A stretch of DNA of 64,000 nucleotides from Hymenobacter sp. DG25A (GCF_001280305.1 NZ_CP012623.1:1364001-1428000); one strand, 5' to 3'; shown: positions 50,112 to 59,504, counted from the first letter of the stretch. Notes: a model not told the origin generated them from the sequence alone. Translations and numbers: made by a program.

Positions 50112-51623
50112 ATGAAAGCAGTTTTTACTCCTACTCTGATTCGCTGGGCGGTGGCCGGCGCGGTTCTGTTGGCGCTGCCGGCGGCAGCCCAAACCACTTC
50201 GCCTTCTCAACCGCCCGCCGGCTCGCTGGTGACTACGCAGAGCGGCGGCTGGACGCTGCAGCGCGCCGTAGACTACGGCCTGCAGAACAACCTGACGGTA
50301 CGGCAAAACCAGCTGTCAGCGGATTTGGATGAGGCCGACCTGCGCCAGAGCCGGGCGGCGCTGCTGCCTTCGGCCAACCTGAGCGGCTCGCAGTCCTGGA
50401 ACTTTGGTACCAGCCTTGACCCGCTGACCAACGACTTCATCACGCAGACCATTCGCTCCAACAACTTCTCGGCTTCTTCGCAGGTCACGCTGTTTTCGGG
50501 GTTTCAGCTGCGCAATACCATCAAGCAGAACCAGCTCAGCTACGAGGCCAGCCGCAACGACATTACCAAAGCCCGCAACGATTTATCGTTGAACATCGCC
50601 TCGGCCTTTTTGCAGCTAGTGCTGGCCGATGAGCTGGTAAAGTCCAACTCCCTGCGCGTAAACAGCGACGAGCAGCAGATTGAGCGCACCCGCAAGCTGC
50701 TGAAAGCCGGCGCCGTGGCCGAGAGCAACCTGCTCGACAGTCAGGCCCAGCTGGCCTCAGATCAGCTAAACGTCATCACGGCCCAGAACCAGCGCGACCT
50801 GGCCCGCCTGCAGCTCATGCAGCTGATGAACCTTGACCCCGCAACTACTGATTTTCAGATTGAGGTACCCGTACTCGGCGACCCCGACGATGAATCGGAA
50901 GTGCGCATGGATGTAAACGACACCTACCAGACGGCACAAAGCCTGCTCCCTGAAGTGAAATCTGCTGACCTGCGGGTGCGCAGTGCCCAGTACGGGCAGG
51001 AAATAGCGCGTGGTGGCTACTACCCACGCCTCACGTTTGGGGCCGGTATCTTCACGGGTTATTCCACTGCCCGCTCGTCCTTTATTCCTACCGGCGAGTT
51101 CACCAGAACCTATATTCCGGTGCTGGATTCCGTTACGAATCAACCAGCTGGCACGCTGGCGCTGCTCAACGTGCAGCCCAAGTACGATGTCAAGCCCACG
51201 GCCTTCAACAGCCAGATTAAGGATAACCTGGGCAAGCAGCTGCAGATCAACTTGACCATTCCCATTCTGAATGGCCTGCAGGCCCGCACCAATGTGCAAC
51301 GCTCCCAGATAGCCGTGAAACAGGCCGAGCTGCGCGCCGAGCAAACCCGCCTCACGCTGCGCCAGAGCATTCAGCAGGCCTACGCCGATGCCGTGGCGTC
51401 GCAGCGCAAGTTTGTGGCAGCCAAGCGCCAGGTAGAGGCCCTGACCACTTCCTACCGCAACGCCGAAATCCGGTTTAACAACGGCCTACTCAACGGTACG
51501 GAGTTTAACATCTCTAAAAACAACCTCTCTGCTGCGGAGTCCAGCATGATTCAGGCGAAGTATGAGTTCATCTTCCGCCAGAAAGTGCTGGAATTCTACC
51601 AGGGCAAGCCAGTGAGCCTATAA
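50112..51623 (+). CDS. TolC family outer-membrane efflux protein
   Basis: A 503-aa protein with a signal peptide (about 1-25, ending LPAAAQ), the first helical/strand repeat starting WTLQRAVDYGLQNNLTVRQNQLSADLDEADLRQSRAALLPSANLSGS and a second starting LKSADLRVRSAQYGQEIARGGYYPRLTFGAGIF. The paired repeats and Q/A-rich coiled-coil helices are those of TolC. It forms the outer-membrane channel of a tripartite exporter. The next gene encodes the periplasmic adaptor, 184 bases downstream past an intergenic repeat. Confidence 0.93.
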   Translation: MKAVFTPTLIRWAVAGAVLLALPAAAQTTSPSQPPAGSLVTTQSGGWTLQRAVDYGLQNNLTVRQNQLSADLDEADLRQSRAALLPSANLSGSQSWNFGTSLDPLTNDFITQTIRSNNFSASSQVTLFSGFQLRNTIKQNQLSYEASRNDITKARNDLSLNIASAFLQLVLADELVKSNSLRVNSDEQQIERTRKLLKAGAVAESNLLDSQAQLASDQLNVITAQNQRDLARLQLMQLMNLDPATTDFQIEVPVLGDPDDESEVRMDVNDTYQTAQSLLPEVKSADLRVRSAQYGQEIARGGYYPRLTFGAGIFTGYSTARSSFIPTGEFTRTYIPVLDSVTNQPAGTLALLNVQPKYDVKPTAFNSQIKDNLGKQLQINLTIPILNGLQARTNVQRSQIAVKQAELRAEQTRLTLRQSIQQAYADAVASQRKFVAAKRQVEALTTSYRNAEIRFNNGLLNGTEFNISKNNLSAAESSMIQAKYEFIFRQKVLEFYQGKPVSL

Positions 51624-51627
51624 TTTT

Positions 51628-51807
51628 CGGGCATTAGGGGCTTAGGCTTTAGGGTGTTGATGCATTCTTCACTGGCGAAGCCCCTAAAACCAAGTGCCCG
51701 CCGGCCCGCCGCCATTTTTCAAGCCTTTCCTAAGTCACAATCAGCAGGCTTCAAGTACCCGGATGCCCGGATACTAAGCCCTAAGTTCTAACAACCTAAT
51801 CCCTAAA
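51628..51807. repeat. TTAGGCTTTAGGG / CTAAGCCCTAA-type intergenic repeats
   Basis: taggggcttaggctttaggg near 51639 and ctaagccctaagttctaa near 51775 form imperfect inverted copies, with a further inner pair (aggggctt 51640-51647, aagcccct 51679-51686). The same words frame the merR-alaS gap. The 184-bp interval holds no other feature. Confidence 0.55.
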
Positions 51808-53223
51808 ATGAAAAACAACCGCTTTCTGTACATCCTGCTGACCGTGCTGGCGGTGATGCTGATTGGATTTGTCGTTGCAAAGAAGAAAGGATGGGTGGGT
51901 GGCCCTACCGGCACGGAGGTAATTACCGCCAAAGCCAAGCCGGCCACTATTGTGGAGAAGGTCAGCGCCTCAGGCAAAGTGCAGCCCGAAACCGAAGTGA
52001 AAATCTCGCCCGACGTGTCTGGGGAAATCACGGAGCTGTATGTGCACGAAGGCGACTCCGTGAAGAAAGGCCAGCTGTTGCTGCGCATCCGGCCCGATAA
52101 CTATCAGGCCATGGTTAGTCAGCAGTCGGCTATGGTAAACGCGCAGCGCGCCGGCGTAGGCCAGGCCAATGCCCGCCTGCAGCAGCTGTTGGCCAATGCC
52201 CGCCAGACGGAATTGAGCTACCGCCGCAACGCCTCGCTCTACAAACAAAAAGTAATTTCGCAGGCTGATTTTGAAGCCAGCAAGGCCGCGTATGAGGCTT
52301 CGCAGGAAGAAATTAACAGTGCCCGCCAGAACATTCGGGCAGCGCAGAGCAACGTAGCCAGCGCCCAGGCATCATTGGAAGAAGCCCGCAAAAACCTCAA
52401 CAAAACCACGATTTACGCCCCCGTTAGCGGCACGGTTTCCAAGCTGAACGTGGAGCGCGGCGAGCGGGTGGTAGGTACGTCCCAGATGGCTGGTACTGAA
52501 ATCATGCGCATTGCCAATCTGAACTCCATGGAGGTGCGCGTGAACGTGAATGAAAACGACATCATCAACGTGCACCTCGGCGACTCCGCCATTGTGGAAG
52601 TGGACAGCTACGCCAGCAAGGATGAGAAATTCCGGGGCATTGTGACCAGCATTGCCAACACGGCGAAAGACGCCCTCACGGCCGAAGCCGTGACGGAGTT
52701 TGAAGTGCGCATCCGCCTGTTGCCGGAGTCTTACCGCCACCTGCTGCGCAATGTAAACGGCCGCACGCTGGTGCCTTTCCGCCCCGGCATGACGGCCTCC
52801 GTTGATATTATTACCGACCGCAAGAGCAACGTGCTCAGCGTGCCCCTGGCCGCCGTTACCACCCGCTCAGACAGCGCCTTTACCCAAGGCGGCGAGGAGA
52901 AAAACGGCGTGCGGGTACGCGTAGGCGGGCCCCGCCGCAGCGGTGGTGATGCCGAAGAGGATAAAGCAGGAGCCCGCGCCGATATTCAGGAGGCGGTGTT
53001 TGTAGTGCAGAATGGAAAAGCCATTCTCACCCCCGTTAAAACCGGCATCAGCGACTTCCAGAACATTGAAATCGTGAGTGGCATCACCAAAGGCACCGAG
53101 GTAGTAAGCGGGCCGTTCCGGGCCGTATCCAAGAGCCTGAAAGATGGTGCCGCCGTGGTAGTGAAAGATGCCAAGAGCATCAGCAAAGTTGATATCAAGG
53201 AAGAAGAAACCGAAGAAAAGTAA
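51808..53223 (+). CDS. HlyD/MacA-like periplasmic adaptor protein
   Basis: The 471-aa protein has an N-terminal membrane anchor (FLYILLTVLAVMLIGFVVA, about 5-24) and a barrel-sandwich/lipoyl region beginning IVEKVSASGKVQPETEVKISPDVSGEITELYVHEGDSVKKGQLLLRI. A coiled-coil hairpin (about 95-185) and the return half KTTIYAPVSGTVSKLNVERGERVVG follow, then the beta-barrel and membrane-proximal domains to the Lys/Glu-rich end. It resembles MacA adaptors, which join TolC to an ABC or RND pump. The preceding gene is a TolC homologue, but no pump gene follows; gpsA comes next. Confidence 0.92.
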   Translation: MKNNRFLYILLTVLAVMLIGFVVAKKKGWVGGPTGTEVITAKAKPATIVEKVSASGKVQPETEVKISPDVSGEITELYVHEGDSVKKGQLLLRIRPDNYQAMVSQQSAMVNAQRAGVGQANARLQQLLANARQTELSYRRNASLYKQKVISQADFEASKAAYEASQEEINSARQNIRAAQSNVASAQASLEEARKNLNKTTIYAPVSGTVSKLNVERGERVVGTSQMAGTEIMRIANLNSMEVRVNVNENDIINVHLGDSAIVEVDSYASKDEKFRGIVTSIANTAKDALTAEAVTEFEVRIRLLPESYRHLLRNVNGRTLVPFRPGMTASVDIITDRKSNVLSVPLAAVTTRSDSAFTQGGEEKNGVRVRVGGPRRSGGDAEEDKAGARADIQEAVFVVQNGKAILTPVKTGISDFQNIEIVSGITKGTEVVSGPFRAVSKSLKDGAAVVVKDAKSISKVDIKEEETEEK

Positions 53224-53253
53224 GCGGCTAACCTCCTGAGCGGCACTACGTAG

Positions 53254-53297
53254 GAGAGGCCGGTGCCCTGAGCGGGTGCCGGCCTCTCAGTTTTTTT
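53254..53297 (+). terminator. Intrinsic terminator of the adaptor gene
   Basis: gagaggccgg pairs with ccggcctctc around a 14-base loop, followed by agttttttt, 31 bases after the stop; it separates the adaptor from gpsA. Confidence 0.9.
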
Positions 53298-53386
53298 GGC
53301 TAAACTCGTCCCTTTACGGCGGTTTAGGCGTTGTTGCCGGCCCTGCCGGAACAAGCCCGGAGCTAGTATCCGCGCTGGGCAGAACC

Positions 53387-53394
53387 TAGATTTG
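53387..53394 (+). promoter_or_regulatory. Candidate -7 box of gpsA
   Basis: TAGATTTG, identical to the box of the aldo/keto reductase promoter, ends 33 bases before the gpsA start. No TTTG is seen 18 bases upstream. Confidence 0.5.
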
Positions 53395-53427
53395 GCACCT
53401 TCTTCTGGTGCTTTACAGCATTTCCTT

Positions 53428-54417
53428 GTGGAAAAAATAGCCATGATTGGCGGGGGCTCGTGGGCCACTGCTCTTACCAAGATTCTGTCTGAAAACGGGG
53501 CCCGCGTGGGCTGGTGGATGCGTAGCAAGGACGATGTGCAGCACCTGCAGCACACCCGTCACAACCGCCGCTACCTGTCCTCCGTTGCCTTTGACCTCAC
53601 GCGCGTGTTCCCCTCCACCGACCTGGAGGCCACCGTGAAGGATGCCGACTGGCTGGTGCTGGCCGTGCCGGCCGCTTTCGTGAAAGAAGCCCTGGACAAG
53701 CTGGACAGGGACTCCCTGAAGAGCAAGCGCGTTATCTCGGCCATTAAAGGCATGATTCCGGGGAAGAATGTCCTGGTGACGGACTACGTGGCCGAGCGTT
53801 TCCGGCTTCCGCACACCCAACTGGGCGTAGTAGCCGGCCCCTGCCACGCCGAGGAAGTGGCCCTGGAAAAGCAGAGCTACCTCACCATTGGCGGCACCGA
53901 CATGCTGCTGGCCGAGGATTTCAGCCAGTTGCTGCGCAACCGCTATACCAAGGCCTATCCCATGGCCGATTTAGATGGCATTGAGTACTGTGCCGTGATG
54001 AAAAACATCATTGCCCTTACCAGCGGCATAGCCCACGGCCTGGGCTACGGCGACAACTTTCAGGCGGTGCTGGTGAGCAACGCGGTGCAGGAAATGCGCC
54101 GCTTTGTACACGCCATCAACCCCCAGGCCCGAGACCTGTCGGCCTCCGCTTACCTCGGCGACCTGCTGGTAACAGCCTACTCCCAGTTCTCTCGCAACCG
54201 CACGTTCGGCAACATGATTGGGCGCGGGTACTCCGTGAAATCGGCCCAGATGGAAATGAACATGGTGGCTGAAGGCTACTATGCCGTCAAGAGCATTCAT
54301 GAGCTTAACAAGAAGCTGAATGTATCCATGCCCATTACCTCGGCGGCGTATCATATTCTGTATGAAAAGATTTCGCCGGCCGTGGAGTTGGAGATTCTGA
54401 AGGAAAAGCTGCGGTAG
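53428..54417 (+). CDS. gpsA: Glycerol-3-phosphate dehydrogenase [NAD(P)+]
   Basis: The 329-aa enzyme starts at a GTG with VEKIAMIGGGSWATALTKIL (NAD loop GxGxW/xA), then RSKDDVQHLQHTRHNRRYLSSV, the catalytic-lysine region AISAIKG in its VISAIKGM form, VVAGPCHAEEVALEK, YCAVMKNIIALTSGIAHGLGYGDNFQAVLVSNAVQEM and SQFSRNRTFGNMIGRGYSV. It makes sn-glycerol 3-phosphate for phospholipids. The GTG at 53428 gives the exact family N terminus; upstream sequence in frame overlaps the terminator and promoter. Confidence 0.96.
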   Translation: MEKIAMIGGGSWATALTKILSENGARVGWWMRSKDDVQHLQHTRHNRRYLSSVAFDLTRVFPSTDLEATVKDADWLVLAVPAAFVKEALDKLDRDSLKSKRVISAIKGMIPGKNVLVTDYVAERFRLPHTQLGVVAGPCHAEEVALEKQSYLTIGGTDMLLAEDFSQLLRNRYTKAYPMADLDGIEYCAVMKNIIALTSGIAHGLGYGDNFQAVLVSNAVQEMRRFVHAINPQARDLSASAYLGDLLVTAYSQFSRNRTFGNMIGRGYSVKSAQMEMNMVAEGYYAVKSIHELNKKLNVSMPITSAAYHILYEKISPAVELEILKEKLR

Positions 54418-54465
54418 ATAGCCTGCTCAGCCAGAAGTTGTTTTACAGATAATCAGAGGGCATTG

Positions 54466-55338
54466 ATGAAGGTTTCCGGTTTCACTTTCGTGCGCAATGC
54501 CGTGCTATATGACTACCCGGTGGTGGAAAGCATTCAGTCCCTGCTGCCGCTTTGCGATGAAGTGGTGGTGGCCGTGGGTAATTCCTCAGATGATACCCTG
54601 GGGCTGATTCGCAGCATCAACTCCCCCAAAATCCGGATTATAGAAACCACCTGGGATGATTCCCTGCGGGAAGGGGGCAAAGTGCTGGCCGTGGAAACCG
54701 ATAAAGCCCTGGCCGCCATTGCGCCCGACGCCGACTGGGCTATTTACCTGCAGGCCGATGAGGTGCTGCACGAGCAGGATTACCCGGCTATTCGGGCCGG
54801 CATGCAGCGCTGGGTTTCTGATAAACAGGTAGATGGCCTGCTGCTGAAATACCGCCATTTCTATGGCTCTTATGATTACCTTGGCGATGCTCCGCGCTGG
54901 TACCGCCGGGAAATCCGCATTGTGCGCCCCGGCGCCGGCATTTACTCCTACCGCGACGCGCAGGGCTTTCGTAAAAACCAAGATGAAAAGCTGCGCGTGA
55001 AGCTGCTGGATGCCACCGTGCATCATTATGGCTACGTGAAAGCCCCCGCGGCCATGCAACGCAAGCAGGAAACCTTCGGCAAGCTCTGGCATTCCGATGA
55101 GTGGATGGCCGAGCATGTGGTGCCCGCTACGGAGTTCGACTATAGCCAGGTAGACTCCCTGCAGCGCTACACCGGCACGCACCCGCAGGTAATGCTGGCG
55201 CGCATTAAGACGCAGAACTGGCAGTATGAGCATGATATGTCTCGCAACCGCTACCGCCGGAAAGACCAGCTAAAGCACCTGGTGGAAAAGCTTACGGGCT
55301 ACCGCCCGGGCGAATACCGCAATTATAAGCTGGTGTAG
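54466..55338 (+). CDS. Glycosyltransferase family 2 protein
   Basis: A 290-aa protein beginning MKVSGFTFVRNAVLYDYPVVESIQSLLPLCDEVVVAVGNSSDDTL, the N-terminal nucleotide-sugar fold, with WAIYLQADEVLHE in place of the usual DxD-containing loop and KDQLKHLVEKLTGYRPGEYRNYKLV at the end. It fits a GT2 subgroup found in Bacteroidota polysaccharide and lipid loci. The acceptor is unknown. The ATG at 54466 is used rather than the TTG three bases earlier. It follows gpsA by 48 bases and may be cotranscribed. Confidence 0.88.
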   Translation: MKVSGFTFVRNAVLYDYPVVESIQSLLPLCDEVVVAVGNSSDDTLGLIRSINSPKIRIIETTWDDSLREGGKVLAVETDKALAAIAPDADWAIYLQADEVLHEQDYPAIRAGMQRWVSDKQVDGLLLKYRHFYGSYDYLGDAPRWYRREIRIVRPGAGIYSYRDAQGFRKNQDEKLRVKLLDATVHHYGYVKAPAAMQRKQETFGKLWHSDEWMAEHVVPATEFDYSQVDSLQRYTGTHPQVMLARIKTQNWQYEHDMSRNRYRRKDQLKHLVEKLTGYRPGEYRNYKLV

Positions 55339-55378
55339 CTTTCCGCTGACCAGCACGCTTTCCTTTCCCTGTATTCCT

Positions 55379-55807
55379 ATGCCCTGGTTTCTGCTGGCCC
55401 TGCTGACGGCGTTTTGCCTGGCCCTCTATAACTTCTTTATCAAGCTGGCCGCCGACCATATTCCCGCGGCCGTGGGCGCGGTGGTGCTGCAGCTGGTAGC
55501 AGCCTTGCTGGGTGGGGCCTGGCTCCTGTGGCTGAAACTGCAGGGCCAGCCGCTGCCTCTATCGGGCAAAGGGCTGGGATTGGCGGCACTGGCCGGACTG
55601 GGCGTGGGCCTGGCCGAGATTCTCACGTTTGTCATCTTCAGCCGGGGCGTGCCCTCCTCGGTAGGCACGCCCATAATTGTGGGTGGCTCCGTGTTGCTGA
55701 CGGCAGCGCTGGGTTTGTTGCTGCTGCGCGAATCCCTTTCTCTCTCGCAGGCGTTGGGGTTGCTGCTGATTGTGGGCGGCATTGCACTACTGGCGCGCGG
55801 GCACTAA
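55379..55807 (+). CDS. EamA-like membrane transporter, half-size
   Basis: A 142-aa protein with five transmembrane helices at about 2-19, 29-50, 60-85, 97-115 and 120-139. The C-terminal half, with PSSVGTPIIVGGSVLLTAALGLLLLRESLSLSQALGLLLIVGGIALLA, is the conserved EamA/DMT end. Full-size EamA proteins have two copies and ten helices, so this is a single-domain form that probably dimerises. The substrate is unknown. Its last 21 bases overlap the 3' end of the convergent membrane-glycosyltransferase gene. Confidence 0.82.
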   Translation: MPWFLLALLTAFCLALYNFFIKLAADHIPAAVGAVVLQLVAALLGGAWLLWLKLQGQPLPLSGKGLGLAALAGLGVGLAEILTFVIFSRGVPSSVGTPIIVGGSVLLTAALGLLLLRESLSLSQALGLLLIVGGIALLARGH

Positions 55808-57598
55808 GGCGCTAACTGCCCCCGATGCCGCCGGGGCATAGATGCGCACATACTCATCTTCGCGTACCGGTACCCAACTTCTGCTGGGGCACATAGTGGG
55901 CTGCTGCTTATCCAGGACCAGATAGCTGTAATCAGCCCCAAACTCATAGGTGGAGGCGAGATGCGGAATGCCCTGATTCTGGCGGGTATAATACTGGAAG
56001 AAGAACTGGTAGTGAGCATTCTCTACGTACACTTGTTGCGGATGACGCTCGGCCAGCCAGGCGTAGGCTGATTCTACCTGGGCCTGGCGTCGGTTTTGTC
56101 GATTGGCGGTGCGTTGGGTCTGGTAGGACTCGTATCCGGCATAGGATAAGGTGAAAACCAGGGCCATAACAAACAGGAACCGGTCGGATATTTTTAGCCG
56201 GTGCCCTAGCTGTAGATAGAGTATGCCAACGCCTAGAAACAGATAAAATACTAAATACATCATGGTCCGGACCGGCGGGAATACTACTTGCCAGGCCATG
56301 ATGCCATAGGGTAGGAGCAGCATAAGCAATAGCGCACCGCCATATTGCCGTAACCAACTGCCCGGCTTCGCTATAACCATCCCCACCAGCAAAGCGGCGT
56401 GAATCAAAATCACGGTTGCAGTTCCAATGCGCTCCTGACCGATTAAATATTCCAACACCACGCCGAAATAACTGGCAAAGCCTGTGGTAAAAGTGCTGAA
56501 AGGAAGCGGCTTCAGGTATTGATTGCCGAATATCATTTGGTGGCCGGAAACCAGCATAACTGGACTATACAAGAGCGCGCAGGCAACCCCGGTAAGTATG
56601 CCGGTGGCCAGCACGGCCCGCAGCGCTACCTGGCCGGGCCGCCGTATACTCCGAATGCCTAACACCGTCATCAGGGGAAGAAAGGCGTAGGCGTACGTTG
56701 GAATAGTGTAGAAACCCAGAATGCTGGTAACCAGGAGCACTAACCAGTAGAGTCGGTCCCGCGTCGGCCGAAAGCATAAGCCCATCACCGCCAGCAATGC
56801 CAGCCCGGAACAGATGGCTTGCAGAAAATAGCCCCGGCCCACAAAAGAATAGTAGATACCGTAGGGCGAAAAGCAAAACAGCCCCACCGTGAGCAGGGCC
56901 ACCATAAAATTGGTAAAGCGCTGCACGGCGGCAAACAAAAGCACGGTGCCTCCCAGACTAATCAAAAAGGTTGGCAGCCGGGTAGCCCAGTAGAAATTGG
57001 GGTTCAGCTGATGAAAAAGCGTGCTGATGACACTGTAAAGAATATGATTATTAGGAAATGGATAGAAGCTGGTTGCGGCCACTATTCCTTCACTGCCAAA
57101 GCACATATAAGTCAGGACTTCGTCGCCTTCCTGCGGGAAGGAAAAAAAGAAGTAGGCGCGTACAGCGGTAAGCAGCGCCAGCAGGAATAAAGCCGTAAGC
57201 TGGTAGGAGCGGGGCAACTGCGTAAATGATTGGCCCAACTCCCGCCATCCATCCCGCAACTCGCCGCCCAGATGTAACATTTCCCGATACAGCGCTTGCT
57301 TGCGCCGCCACACCAGGATTAGCCCCAGGGAAGCCAATGTCCAGAATGCCCACAATGCCCAGCGGAAACCCTCAAACCCGACCTGGCTTAGTCGGATTGG
57401 TAAATGCCGGTAGCCGCTCTCATGATAGTTAATCTGTTGCAGGTCGAGTACAGCTGAGTAGCTCCGGAAGCCGAATACGGCCACCAAAAACAGCACTATA
57501 GCCCAGATAACCAGTAGCCCACCAGCGCCAAAAAAGGCCATGCTGGGGCGCATCGGCTGCCGTTGAGCCGCCAGGAACCGGGCAATCAAACCAGTCAT
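55787..57598 (-). CDS. GT39-like membrane glycosyltransferase
   Basis: A polytopic protein of about 603 aa with roughly a dozen helices. After the first helix and a short soluble segment come AYFFFSFPQEGDEVLTYMCFGSEGIVAATSFYPFPNNHILYSVISTLFHQLNPN, where the acidic pair in the first periplasmic loop is typical of the dolichyl/polyprenyl-phosphate-mannose GT39/PMT and ArnT-like group. A soluble C-terminal part follows from about 510. It could transfer sugars from polyprenyl phosphate to surface glycans or proteins. Its start overlaps the maf stop by four bases (ATGA), implying cotranscription with maf and DUF1015. Confidence 0.75.
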   Translation of the reverse strand: MTGLIARFLAAQRQPMRPSMAFFGAGGLLVIWAIVLFLVAVFGFRSYSAVLDLQQINYHESGYRHLPIRLSQVGFEGFRWALWAFWTLASLGLILVWRRKQALYREMLHLGGELRDGWRELGQSFTQLPRSYQLTALFLLALLTAVRAYFFFSFPQEGDEVLTYMCFGSEGIVAATSFYPFPNNHILYSVISTLFHQLNPNFYWATRLPTFLISLGGTVLLFAAVQRFTNFMVALLTVGLFCFSPYGIYYSFVGRGYFLQAICSGLALLAVMGLCFRPTRDRLYWLVLLVTSILGFYTIPTYAYAFLPLMTVLGIRSIRRPGQVALRAVLATGILTGVACALLYSPVMLVSGHQMIFGNQYLKPLPFSTFTTGFASYFGVVLEYLIGQERIGTATVILIHAALLVGMVIAKPGSWLRQYGGALLLMLLLPYGIMAWQVVFPPVRTMMYLVFYLFLGVGILYLQLGHRLKISDRFLFVMALVFTLSYAGYESYQTQRTANRQNRRQAQVESAYAWLAERHPQQVYVENAHYQFFFQYYTRQNQGIPHLASTYEFGADYSYLVLDKQQPTMCPSRSWVPVREDEYVRIYAPAASGAVSALVPARQ

Positions 57599-58173
57599 AC
57601 GGGCAAGAGTAACCCAAATTTGTGCAGCTCTTCCCACACCCGATGCACGGGCAACCCCATAACATTGAAGTAGGAGCCTTCCAGCCGGGTTATGGCCACC
57701 ATGCCCACCCAGTCCTGGGCACCGTAGGCGCCGGCTTTATCCAGGGGCTGGTACTGCCGCACGTAGTAGTCAATTTCCACCGGGCTGAGGGGCTTGAAAT
57801 GCACACGCGTCTGATCCGAAAACACCACCCTGCGGCCGTTGCCCCCCAGTAGACACACGCCGGTGAATACATCATGCGTGCGGCCCTGCAGACGACTGAG
57901 CATCTGCCGGGCTTCGGCCTCATCTGCCGGCTTGTTCAGTACTTCGTCTTCCAGGCACACAATAGTATCGGCGGTGAGCACCACTTCGTCCGGGGCCAGG
58001 CTGGCGGCGTAGGCGGAGGCTTTATGGGCGGCCAGGTATTCGGCAATTTCGGCGCGGCGCAGGTGGGACGGGAAACTTTCGTCTACCTCCTGCAGGCGCA
58101 CTTCGTAGGAAAGGCCCAGGTCGGAAAGCAGCTGGCGCCGGCGGGGTGAGTTAGAAGCAAGCAGTAAACGCAT
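57595..58173 (-). CDS. maf: Maf family nucleotide pyrophosphatase
   Basis: The 192-aa protein starts MRLLLASNSPRRRQLLSDLG and continues VRLQEVDESFPSHL, VVLTADTIVCLEDEVLNKP, MLSRLQGRTHDVFTGVCLL and DKAGAYGAQDWVGMVAITRLEGSYFNVMGLPV, all Maf signatures. Such enzymes hydrolyse dTTP/UTP and modified nucleotides as housecleaning. It lies between DUF1015 (3' end overlapping its start by 23 bases) and the GT39-like gene (four-base overlap). Confidence 0.95.
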   Translation of the reverse strand: MRLLLASNSPRRRQLLSDLGLSYEVRLQEVDESFPSHLRRAEIAEYLAAHKASAYAASLAPDEVVLTADTIVCLEDEVLNKPADEAEARQMLSRLQGRTHDVFTGVCLLGGNGRRVVFSDQTRVHFKPLSPVEIDYYVRQYQPLDKAGAYGAQDWVGMVAITRLEGSYFNVMGLPVHRVWEELHKFGLLLPV

Positions 58174-59461
58174 GGGTATGCTCGTCGTCGCGGATGGAGG
58201 TGAACAGGAAGCCACCAATGGTTTTAGGATAGAAGAACGTGGATTTGGGCGGCATCACGGCGCCGCTGTGGCACACGCTTTCCACTTCATCCATGGTTAC
58301 TTCATTGGTGATAATAGCCGCGCGGGCTTCGTGGCGGTCTACGCGCGTGAGGCATTCGGAGAAGTTACGCACGTACGCAATGCCCGACCACTGCCGCTGG
58401 GCATCGGGGCCCACAATGCCCAGTGCTTTTTCCAGCACAAAGAAATGCAGCACCGTCAGGTCCAGGGCTTTTACTTCCGGGGTGGTAGGCCAGCTGAGCT
58501 GTTGGTGCACTTCCGGCCGCAAGCGCAGCTTGAAGGCCTGGCCATCTAAATACAGTCCAAAGGCCCAGCGCTTGCCCGCAATCAATTCCGGCAGGGAGTA
58601 GGCATCTTCCTGGGGGAGAATAAGGAAGTATGGTTCAAGGCGGGAGAGAAATTCGGCGTCCGTCAGGCCCTCCGGCATTTCCAGCAGCAGGCGGTGCGTG
58701 GGCAGAATGCGCAGGTCATCGGAGGCCGAATTGGTGAGGTACATGAGGTGATAATTCCAGGCTTCCTGGCCGGTGGCAGCGGGGTTGGCCAGTTGCCGGG
58801 CCTGCCGGTAGGCCAGGGAACCCTCGTAGCGGTGGTGCCCATCGGCCAGAATAACTTCCCGCTGCTGGAGCACGTGCCGGAAGCGCTGAATAACGGCGGC
58901 ATCCTGAATAACGGCCAGCACGTCCCGCGCACCCTGATAATCTTCGTCCGTCTCGTACAAAGGCGCTTTCATGGCCTCGTCCATAAACGGCTCCAACTCG
59001 TGCAGCTCGTCGCGGTAGAGGCCGTGGGTGGCGCTGGTCTGAAACTGGGTGCGGGCCAGCAGCTCGGCCCGGTCGTTTACGGCTACGGGAAGCGTGTTTT
59101 CGTGGCGCAGCACCACGTTTTCGCTCCAGTCGTAGGCCCGGATATGGCACATAAAGCCCTTGCGGCAGTATTCGCGAGCGTTGCCCGGCAGCCGGAAATA
59201 CTGGTAGTATACATAAATGCCCGGCAGCTCATCCTGCTCCAGGATATGTTTCTCCTGCCACTCCGTGAGGAGGGCCAGGGCCGCGCCGGCGGCATCCTCA
59301 CCGCGGGGCACGGAAAGGTGAATGCTGTTCAGCGGATTACGGTACAGGGCCTCGCGCTGCTTCGGCGAAACTACGTCGAACAGCGGCGATACATAGTCGT
59401 CTATGGCAGCACTAAGCGCCGGATTATAGCGCCAGCCGCGCACGGGTTGAATTTCAGCCAA
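58151..59461 (-). CDS. DUF1015 family protein
   Basis: A 436-aa protein of the conserved DUF1015 family: IQPVRGWRYNPALSAAIDDYVSPLFDVVSPKQREALYRNPLNSIHLSVPRGED near the start, ILADGHHRYEGSLAYRQARQLA in the middle and VMPPKSTFFYPKTIGGFLFTSIRDDEHTHAFTA at the end. The family's function is unsettled; some members are described as phosphatase or serine-kinase-like, and I do not assign one. The start gives the usual N terminus. Its 3' end overlaps the maf start. Confidence 0.93.
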   Translation of the reverse strand: MAEIQPVRGWRYNPALSAAIDDYVSPLFDVVSPKQREALYRNPLNSIHLSVPRGEDAAGAALALLTEWQEKHILEQDELPGIYVYYQYFRLPGNAREYCRKGFMCHIRAYDWSENVVLRHENTLPVAVNDRAELLARTQFQTSATHGLYRDELHELEPFMDEAMKAPLYETDEDYQGARDVLAVIQDAAVIQRFRHVLQQREVILADGHHRYEGSLAYRQARQLANPAATGQEAWNYHLMYLTNSASDDLRILPTHRLLLEMPEGLTDAEFLSRLEPYFLILPQEDAYSLPELIAGKRWAFGLYLDGQAFKLRLRPEVHQQLSWPTTPEVKALDLTVLHFFVLEKALGIVGPDAQRQWSGIAYVRNFSECLTRVDRHEARAAIITNEVTMDEVESVCHSGAVMPPKSTFFYPKTIGGFLFTSIRDDEHTHAFTACF

Positions 59462-59504
59462 AGGAGCAGGTTGGTTATTGCAGATGTAAAGGTATTAACC
59501 CGCC

